DNA from: an uncultured Fibrobacter sp.
GTDB taxonomy: Bacteria; Fibrobacterota; Fibrobacteria; Fibrobacterales; Fibrobacteraceae
DNA length: 64,000 nt
Reading direction: 5' to 3'
NCBI GenBank assembly: GCA_934691725.1
Contig: CAKUTF010000003.1
Location: 1 to 64,000 of the forward strand
Below are positions 24,536-30,597 of this stretch, in pieces (positions within the stretch are counted from its first letter, which is position 1; each line of letters opens with the position of its first letter). The position numbers were made by a program, and so were the translations under genes. The notes below the pieces were generated by a model. That model was not told the origin of the DNA. It saw nothing but the letters and a program-made list of their open reading frames with translations, and did no database searches.

Positions 24536-26017
24536 TCAGGGTTCCGTGGGATGAATCATCTTTTCGATGAAGGCGATTTCTTTTTCGGTGAGGTTGTATT
24601 TTTTATAAAGTTCCGCATCGGTCCACGGCTTTGAAAAATCCTGGAGGGGAACGAAACGATAGACTTTTGACATTGCATCTTGAGTATTTTTTCTCAATCC
24701 AACAAGGAAATGAAAAAATTTTGTACTTACATATGAGATGACGTTTTCACATTCGGTCTTTGTTTTGAACGGACCATACATAATATATGTTTGTGTACAG
24801 GCTGACATTTTTTCTCCAATAATCGGTTTTATCACATCCGTTTGCATATTTCCTGAACCGATTGCTTTGGGGACATAAAGTTTCCATTGGTCTATCCATT
24901 GTCTATTCTTTTGAATTGAGGAGTTATCGATAAATCCAGTTTTTTTATTCGCATACAATTTAATACTGCTGGTTGTTTTTGACGATTGCCAAGAATTAAA
25001 GCTGGAATATAAGCCGAAAGGCGTTTGTGGACTGACTATTGTTGCAAAAGAAGTTTCATCGAAGTTCAAAACTTTTTGTACAATGGAAACTCCTTGAGGA
25101 TAACGAATAAAAATATCTTGCGTGTCTTCCAATAAATAGCGATAGGATTCTTTAATTTCTTTTCCGTTGTGTGTATAGATAAAACATTTTCCGTTATAAT
25201 TTCTATCCCAGAGAAAATAACAGACACCGCCTTTGATTTCAACATCGGAAAAACATTCAGACCCGTCTAGGAAATCGTGTAAAATACAAATTCTTCTGTC
25301 TTTTAACATTTTATCTCGAAATTCATCTAAACCTCTTCCGCCGCTAAACCATCTTGATGGTATAATCATTTCTACAAAACGGGAATTTAATTGTTTGGCT
25401 TTTTCAATGAAATTTTGAAAAATTGGAATTGCGTGGCTTTTTTGTTGAATTCCAACATTCATCTGATACGGCGGATTCCCGATGATTACATCGAATTTCA
25501 TTTCTTCTCCAAAAATTTCCCGGATGGATTTTTCTAAAAACGGATAGGACGCCTTTTCCCCTTCGCCGTCACAAGGTGCGTAACGGATATTTCCCTCGCT
25601 GCTTGCGAACAGCCCTTCGCCGAGAGAAAATTTTGAATCGGCCCGCTGTGACGCATAGACTGTCCGCCTTGAAACTTTGCCCGCCTCTTCGCTTAGGGCG
25701 ATTCCGAAAATCTGGTTTTTCAGGACATGCTGGATATATGGCAGGCGGTCTTGGCCTTTTAACTTTTTTCCGTCTGATTTAATTTGTTCGCAAACAAGTC
25801 TCTTGGCGATTTCCCGAAGAAATACGCCCGATTTACAGACCGGGTCGAGGAACTTTATCTCTTTGCTTTTCCAAATTTCTCTTGGAAGGATGTCGAGCAT
25901 CCGGTTTACGACGTGGAGCGGCGTATAGACATTCGTGTTGTCGTCTCTTGGGCGGAGTCCGTTCAAAAGGGCGAGGATGTCTGTCGAAAAATCGTCTGGT
26001 TCAGAAGTTCTTTCCAT
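24536..26017 (-). CDS. Eco57I-type N6-adenine DNA methyltransferase
   Basis: 493 residues. A SAM-binding motif I with an unusual Lys (FLDPVCKSGVFLREI, 57-71) is followed by the catalytic motif IV FDVIIGNPPYQ (NPPY at 181-184). The rest, about 190-490, should hold the target-recognition part. Its DNA (about 24660-25480) is visibly AT-richer than both ends of the gene, as often seen when recognition domains are exchanged. The start overlaps the small methyltransferase-like gene by 17 bases, so the three genes are translated as a unit. Likely role: methylation of the host site, or a joint modification/restriction subunit. Confidence 0.86.
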   Translation of the reverse strand: MERTSEPDDFSTDILALLNGLRPRDDNTNVYTPLHVVNRMLDILPREIWKSKEIKFLDPVCKSGVFLREIAKRLVCEQIKSDGKKLKGQDRLPYIQHVLKNQIFGIALSEEAGKVSRRTVYASQRADSKFSLGEGLFASSEGNIRYAPCDGEGEKASYPFLEKSIREIFGEEMKFDVIIGNPPYQMNVGIQQKSHAIPIFQNFIEKAKQLNSRFVEMIIPSRWFSGGRGLDEFRDKMLKDRRICILHDFLDGSECFSDVEIKGGVCYFLWDRNYNGKCFIYTHNGKEIKESYRYLLEDTQDIFIRYPQGVSIVQKVLNFDETSFATIVSPQTPFGLYSSFNSWQSSKTTSSIKLYANKKTGFIDNSSIQKNRQWIDQWKLYVPKAIGSGNMQTDVIKPIIGEKMSACTQTYIMYGPFKTKTECENVISYVSTKFFHFLVGLRKNTQDAMSKVYRFVPLQDFSKPWTDAELYKKYNLTEKEIAFIEKMIHPTEP

Positions 26018-26678
26018 TTGCGTCTCCGAGGTTTTCCATTGGGAGTGGCTTGTGAATTTTTATCGGCAAAAGTTCTTGCGAAAAAAGATCCCCTTGGGAA
26101 CACTCCTTGGCGTTGTGAAAATCGACCATCGCGCGCATCTCGAATTCCTTACGGGTGACCTTGCCTTCGGAAAATATCCATTCCGTAAAGACGATCGGCT
26201 TGCCCTTTATTGTCTTCATTTTCAGCGTGTCGCCGGTGATGATGTTTTTTTGCAGGATAAAGTTTGCCGCCCGCAAGATTTTCTCCTGGAAGGAATCCGC
26301 AAAAAGCTCCCTGTATTCTTTTTCGAATATTTCAAACAGGCGCTTTCGGCTGATTTTCGCCGTGTCGGCCATCAGTTCAATGCCGTAGATGTTCGAAAGG
26401 CTCTGCAGCGCGGTCTGCTCCCATTCTTTCCGGTGCGTCCGCTTCTTTTTCGCCGTCTGCAGTTTTCTTTGCAGAATTTCCACCAGAAAGTTTCCCGTTC
26501 CGCAACTCGGCTCCAGAAAGGTCGCTTCGATCCGGAAGGATTCTTCTTTTACCAGGTCGAGCATCGCCCGGACTTCTTTTTCGGCGGTAAAGACTTCGCC
26601 ATGCCGCAGTACGCGTTCTTTTGAAATCACCTGCCCGCGCAGGTCGATTGCGCCGTTTTTTGGGTTCGCCAAGGCCAT
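26001..26678 (-). CDS. Small methyltransferase-like protein (SAM motif, no NPPY motif)
   Basis: 225 residues beginning with the N6-methylase block RVLRHGEVFTAEKEVRAMLD and a textbook motif I FLEPSCGTGNFLVEIL (54-69), then IYGIELMADTAKISRKRL. The catalytic N/DPPY motif expected after ITGDTL is missing and the protein ends about 60 residues later. It may bind SAM or the other subunit without catalysing transfer itself. SD GGAG lies 5 bases before the ATG. First gene of the restriction-modification-like operon, with a 17-base overlap to the next gene. Confidence 0.82.
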   Translation of the reverse strand: MALANPKNGAIDLRGQVISKERVLRHGEVFTAEKEVRAMLDLVKEESFRIEATFLEPSCGTGNFLVEILQRKLQTAKKKRTHRKEWEQTALQSLSNIYGIELMADTAKISRKRLFEIFEKEYRELFADSFQEKILRAANFILQKNIITGDTLKMKTIKGKPIVFTEWIFSEGKVTRKEFEMRAMVDFHNAKECSQGDLFSQELLPIKIHKPLPMENLGDANGKNF

Positions 26679-26734
26679 AAGACTCCGAGAAAGGATTCGC
26701 TTTTACCCTTTCCTTCGATTTTTTACGGCCAAAC

Positions 26735-26915
26735 AAAAAAGGCGTGGAGTCGAAGGCTTACTGCTGCGGAGGTAACGACCAAGAAACCAGAACACTCAAT
26801 AAGCGCAAACGACCCACGCCCCAATTGGGACGTGAGCGCTCGCCTTATTCTCGAGTGTCGAAAATTTTGGTCGTTTTTCCGCAACAAGAATAAGAGACGA
26901 ATCTCAAAAATGTCA
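26735..26915 (-). ncRNA. Strongly folded leader or small RNA upstream of the R-M-like operon
   Basis: Nested pairings make one long rod: GCGGA...AACGACCAA (26766-26782) with TTGGTCGTT...TCCGC (26867-26882), ACACTC and AATAAG (26792-26803) with CTTATT and GAGTGT (26844-26858), and an apical CACGCCCC/GGGACGTG hairpin (26815-26834). On the minus strand the 3' end is CCACGCC followed by six T (26735-26747); that arm can pair instead with GGCGTGG inside the apical part. This gives mutually exclusive structures as in an attenuator. Strand is chosen because a promoter points this way and the R-M-like genes follow. Not matched to any RNA family I know. Confidence 0.48.
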
Positions 26916-26921
26916 GGGGTT

Positions 26922-26949
26922 ATATTAGCAAATTTTCAAGGGAATTCAA
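26922..26949 (-). promoter_or_regulatory. Sigma70-like promoter facing the folded RNA and R-M-like operon
   Basis: On the minus strand, TTGAAT (26949-26944), a 16-base spacer and an extended -10 TGCTAATAT (TAATAT at 26927-26922). Transcription would start near 26915, just before the folded element. Confidence 0.5.
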
Positions 26950-26981
26950 AACGGCATCTTAGAGAATATCTTTATAAGGAA

Positions 26982-27300
26982 CAGCAGACGTCTAAGCTTA
27001 GGGACTAGGAAACAGGGATTAGGGAGTAGTCAGCAGACGTCTAGGTTCAGTGGCTAGTGGACAGTGAGCAGTGGTCAGAGCCGTGGACATCTAAGCTTTT
27101 GGGAAGCGTTTAGCGGAACACGGGATGCGGGACATAGAAATTCGAAAGGAACAGCTTATGGTACACGGTCATTCCCCGGATCGCTATGATGTTTTTCCCC
27201 GGCTTTCCATTCCCATGTCACTCCCTTGCTTGACAAGGGAATCTAGATTACCGGGTCAAGCCCGGCAATGACAGGCTAGCAAGCTTGCCGGGTTAAGCCC
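26982..27300 (+). repeat. Mosaic intergenic repeat, copy C
   Basis: Three 13-mer relatives (26982-26994, 27031-27043, 27081-27093) separate TTAGGGACTAGG-type and CAGTGGCTAGTGGACAGTG-type modules, followed by AAGCGTTTAGCGGAACACGG. Then come a CATTCCCCGG segment and two inverted repeats, CCCTTG/CAAGGG around 27223-27240 and ACCGGG/CCCGGC around 27250-27267. No gene is visible between 26679 and 27504; this copy fills the right part of that gap and the folded RNA element the left. Confidence 0.85.
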
Positions 27301-27504
27301 GAAAATGAGAGGTTAGCGAGCTTGTCGAGCTATGCTTCAACACATAGGAAAACAAGTTCTTAGACTGGATTCGACCTATGGGACGGTTCTGGAATTTTTT
27401 TTTGACGATTCTTGTAGATTTTTTTTGATTTCGAGCGTTATATAGGAGGGTCGGAGTTTTCGGGCCTGCTTTCGCGGAGGCGTTTCCGCAAAGGGAATTT
27501 CAAA

Positions 27505-28488
27505 ATGGAGTTTGAAGAAAAGGAAAAATCTTTTGAGGATTATCGGGGCGCAGGCGTCTATGCGGACCTGCTTCTTGACCGGACTTTTAAGAAGGCGTTC
27601 GACCCCGAATCGCCGAATAAGGTATGCCTCATCGAACTTTTGAACGCCGTCCTCGAAGGGGAACTCGAAAGCCCGATTACCGAGGTGCAGTCTCGGGACA
27701 AGGAATTCTGCGAAGGTTCGAACGATAATCGGGCAACGATTTTCGACCTCTACTGCATCGATTCTATCGGCAGGCGCTTTATTGTCGAGGTGCAGCTTGC
27801 ACGGCAGGAAAACATCGTGAACCGGGCGATTTACTATGCGTCGCAGGCCGTAGTCGCTCAGGGAGAACGGGGAAGGAATTACCGGTATGAAATCGATCCG
27901 GTGATAACCATCGTGCTGATGGATTTTGAAACTTTTGATGATGAACAATATGTTCATCGAGCGAAGCTTCGAGAAAGGGATTGTTCGGATTTGAGCGAAA
28001 CGCTTACTTTTGCGTTTGTGGAACTCCCAAAGTTTAAGAAGACGCTCGGGGAACTCAAAACGCCGCTTGACAGGGGGCTTTACGCATTAAAAAATATCAA
28101 GACACTTCGTAAAATGCCGGAATCCTATACAGGTACACCTTTTGAACTCTTGTTTTCCGTTGCGGAACTAGCTAAATTGACGAAAGAGGAACAGAAAATG
28201 ATCGATGAAGCGCAAAAAGCAAAATGGGATGCCGAAGCCATCCGGGACTATGCCATCAAAAGCGGTCGGAAAGAAGGGCTAGAGCAGGGCATTAAGGAAG
28301 GAATCGAGAAAGGAATCAAAGAAGGCGTGAAGGTAGGCGTCAAGAAAGGAGTCAAAAGGGGAATTCTGGAAGGAGAAAAACGAAAAGCCCGCGAAATGGC
28401 AAAATCCTTGCTGGAACAAGGCGTCTCCATAGAAATAATCGCCAAGGCTTCCAAACTTTCTGCCGATGAAATTCAAAAAATGGAGTGA
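27505..28488 (+). CDS. Rpn-family PD-(D/E)XK nuclease / putative transposase
   Basis: A 327-residue protein of the Rpn/YhgA-like family, linked in E. coli to RecA-independent recombination and DNA cleavage. The nuclease core is visible as IFDLYCID (Asp) and FIVEVQLAR (the E-x-Q variant of the ExK motif), followed by RAIYYASQAV. The last ~70 residues are a lysine/glutamate-rich stretch with repeated GIKEG/GVKKG units, probably a helical oligomerisation tail. No terminal inverted repeats were found, so I treat it as a cellular gene rather than an insertion sequence. The next gene starts 3 bases later. Confidence 0.87.
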   Translation: MEFEEKEKSFEDYRGAGVYADLLLDRTFKKAFDPESPNKVCLIELLNAVLEGELESPITEVQSRDKEFCEGSNDNRATIFDLYCIDSIGRRFIVEVQLARQENIVNRAIYYASQAVVAQGERGRNYRYEIDPVITIVLMDFETFDDEQYVHRAKLRERDCSDLSETLTFAFVELPKFKKTLGELKTPLDRGLYALKNIKTLRKMPESYTGTPFELLFSVAELAKLTKEEQKMIDEAQKAKWDAEAIRDYAIKSGRKEGLEQGIKEGIEKGIKEGVKVGVKKGVKRGILEGEKRKAREMAKSLLEQGVSIEIIAKASKLSADEIQKME

Positions 28489-28491
28489 ACG

Positions 28492-28833
28492 ATGAAAAAA
28501 GAAGAACTCATTGAAACCGTCAAAAAGACGATAACGGCAAAGTCCTGCTGCAAGGAACTGAAAGATGCCGGCGAGGCTTGGCTGAATGCCGATGATTCCG
28601 CGCGATCGGTTCTTGGAAAGGCCTTGCTAAAGGAACTGCAAGAAGATGTCTGTCTTATCGATGACCTGATTTCCATGACGACAACGGAAAAGGCTGTCGG
28701 GATGTTTGGCAAGGAAGCTTGCGAAAAGATGCATGCCGCAGCGATTTCCGCCAAGGAAAAGGGCGTCCGCTATTGCCTGTGCGATGCTTGCACCAACGGC
28801 GGGAAAATTCTCGACGATCCCGAAGGCCTGTAA
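28492..28833 (+). CDS. Small Cys-rich protein of anaerobes
   Basis: 113 residues with an N-terminal helical part containing CCKEL (19-23) and a C-terminal RYCLCDAC cluster that could bind a metal. Similar small proteins occur in clostridia, some labelled heat-shock-like, without known function; that comparison is from memory. SD GGAG overlaps the end of the Rpn gene, and only 3 bases separate the two frames, so they are probably co-translated. No link in function to the nuclease is known. Confidence 0.68.
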   Translation: MKKEELIETVKKTITAKSCCKELKDAGEAWLNADDSARSVLGKALLKELQEDVCLIDDLISMTTTEKAVGMFGKEACEKMHAAAISAKEKGVRYCLCDACTNGGKILDDPEGL

Positions 28834-28849
28834 CCTTCAAACGGTTTGA

Positions 28850-29222
28850 GCGTTTGCGGGGATGGCGTACTCGCTGTCTTCTCTATCATGGCAGGAAAGC
28901 GAGTTGTCGCGCCAGTTTCCGGAAAACAGAACCAGAAGAAGAATATTCCGACAGCGATAAAGCCAATGCTGATAAGGGCAAACTACCCGAAGACCGAGAA
29001 TTTCGGGTTTAGAAAGTTGCAACAGGAGGATTTGCAACAAAACAAGCCTGATGGGAAAGAAAATAATCGTCTTTCCCATTTCGATTCCCCAGACGCATGT
29101 CATCGTGTAGGGAATGCTGCTGACGGGAAAACTCCCAAGTCGGATTTTACGGAAAAAGCGATTCCGGCAGTCATAATAAAAAGTCCGACAAAGTACATTG
29201 TCAAGCGAACGCGTAAATTGGA
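28850..29222 (-). pseudogene. Decayed YczE/YitT-like (DUF6198-type) membrane protein gene
   Basis: Read on the minus strand, an ATG near 29193 opens MYFVGLFIMTAGIAFSVK, a membrane segment of this family, but the frame stops soon after SDLGV. One base of shift restores the family continuation PVSSIPYTMTCVWGIEMGK and hydrophobic LVLLQILLL. A third frame then gives ISIGFIAVGIFFF. Three pieces of one membrane protein in different frames indicate a frameshifted remnant, now only about 125 codons long. No intact gene covers 28834-29335. Confidence 0.55.
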
Positions 29223-29335
29223 ATGATTCAAGGATTGCCTCGATTTTTACGCGTGCAAATGTAAAAATAAATTAACACGCCGGAGTTTTTTCTATTTTCG
29301 GTGACAAATTTCCATTTCACCGGTGTTATAATGAC

Positions 29336-29839
29336 GTGAAACAAATCTGCGTAACAGAAAAGGCTTTCTTTGCCGGGATTTATAATGCCTACGCCCCGAT
29401 GGTTTATCGGCGTTGCCTTTTTCTTTTGAAAGACGATTCGGAAGCGTTGGATATGATGCAGAATATTTTCTTGCGGATATTTGAAGCTTCCGGACGCTTG
29501 AATCTGGAAAACCCTTCGAGCCTTCTGTGGAATACAGCGACGCGGCTTTGCCTAAATCGGATTCGGGATATGGGCCGCCGTGGGATTTTGGATTCCTCGG
29601 AGAATCTGCTTTGCCAAATCGCAAGCCTAGATGACGAGATAGATCGTTATGAAGCGGAGAATGTCCTTTTTCGGCTGTTTCACAATGAACCGGAGTCTTC
29701 GCGGACGATTGCCGTCTTGCATTTCATCGACGGGATGACTCTGGAAGAAACGGCGAAAAACGTAGGACTTTCGGTGAGCGGAGTTCGCAAACGTCTGCGT
29801 TCTTTGCAGGTGAAACTAAAAAATCTGGAGGCAATATGA
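29336..29839 (+). CDS. ECF-type RNA polymerase sigma factor
   Basis: 167 residues with a sigma region 2 (FFAGIYNAYAPMVYRRCLFL, then SEALDMMQNIFLRIFE; about 11-55) and a region 4 helix-turn-helix near the C-terminus (MTLEETAKNVGLSVSGVRKR, about 134-153). Start is GTG at 29336; no SD is seen, and a perfect TATAAT lies at 29327-29332, so either that box is fortuitous or the transcript is nearly leaderless. The stop overlaps the next gene by 4 bases. Together with the anti-sigma-like and caspase genes it forms a three-gene coupled operon; ECF factors of this layout usually transcribe their own operon. Confidence 0.88.
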   Translation: MKQICVTEKAFFAGIYNAYAPMVYRRCLFLLKDDSEALDMMQNIFLRIFEASGRLNLENPSSLLWNTATRLCLNRIRDMGRRGILDSSENLLCQIASLDDEIDRYEAENVLFRLFHNEPESSRTIAVLHFIDGMTLEETAKNVGLSVSGVRKRLRSLQVKLKNLEAI

Positions 29840-30597
29840 TGATTCCGGACTGGAAAATGGAAAAATATCTGACAGGCGATTTGCCGCCGAGGGAAATGGA
29901 AAATCTCAAAAAACAGGAACGTGAAAATCCCGAATTTGCGGCACGTGTCCAAAGGTTGAAAAAAGATGGCGAGGTACTTTTGAAGGCGCGCCCTTTTGAA
30001 AATCTGAATTGGAAAATTCAAGAGGATTCGGAATGGCGAAAATCGATTCTAGAAAAGATCTGGAATGTAAACTGGTTTCGTCCTGCCTTGGGAGCGTTTG
30101 CCGTTTTGGCTTTTGTTTTTCTAGGCGCTTTTGCGTGGCTGTGGAACAGTAGTTCTTTGGATATTTCTACCCCTCTTGAATTGGCAATGGCGGAAAATGT
30201 TCGGGTGAAAGGTTTGGACATGCAGCTTGAAGTCTGGAAGAAAACTTCTGGCAAGGCAGTCAAGCTGGAAAATCTGGAAAGCGTCCAGGAGGGCGACGAA
30301 GTACAGATGCGTTACTTTGTTCCAAAAAAATGTTTCGGAATCTTGTTTAGTATGGACGGAAACGGAGTCTTGACAATTCATCTGGGAAATGGAAATCGCG
30401 CTGTGGAACTGGATGCCGGGAAAATGCGTGTCTTGCCGTTTGCCTACAGATTGGATGACGCGCCGTATTTTGAAAAGTTCTTCCTGGCCGCTTCCGAAAA
30501 GGAATTTGCCATTGACGAAAAAAAATTGGATGAATCCCTAAATAGAAACGATATCCGGACTGTTTCTGTGACGCTTAGAAAAGAGGGGAAAGAATAA
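29836..30597 (+). CDS. Membrane-anchored anti-sigma-like protein
   Basis: 253 residues. The cytosolic N-terminus resembles the start of anti-sigma factors (MEKYLTGDLPPREMENLKK, then 'ENPEFAARVQRLK'), but without the HxxxCxxC zinc motif. One membrane helix follows (about 83-104). The periplasmic C-terminal part is beta-rich and resembles DUF4384-like sensory or regulatory domains (VQEGDEVQMRY, GNGVLTIHLGN). Overlaps the sigma gene by 4 bases and the caspase gene by 1. Most likely it holds the sigma factor at the membrane until a periplasmic signal releases it; the binding itself is inferred. Confidence 0.76.
   Translation: MMIPDWKMEKYLTGDLPPREMENLKKQERENPEFAARVQRLKKDGEVLLKARPFENLNWKIQEDSEWRKSILEKIWNVNWFRPALGAFAVLAFVFLGAFAWLWNSSSLDISTPLELAMAENVRVKGLDMQLEVWKKTSGKAVKLENLESVQEGDEVQMRYFVPKKCFGILFSMDGNGVLTIHLGNGNRAVELDAGKMRVLPFAYRLDDAPYFEKFFLAASEKEFAIDEKKLDESLNRNDIRTVSVTLRKEGKE

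Noticed and set aside
27376..27957. 193-residue minus-strand frame overlapping the Rpn gene start
   Set aside because: It is the antisense reading of the well-supported Rpn gene; no start signal or recognisable motif.
27505..28488. Rpn gene as an insertion sequence
   Set aside because: No terminal inverted repeats or target duplications could be found around it and it is co-translated with a cellular-type gene.
28846..29226. 126-residue plus-strand frame between the Cys-rich gene and the sigma factor
   Set aside because: Polar, motif-free, and the opposite strand shows remnants of a known membrane-protein family, so the plus frame is a shadow of the pseudogene.
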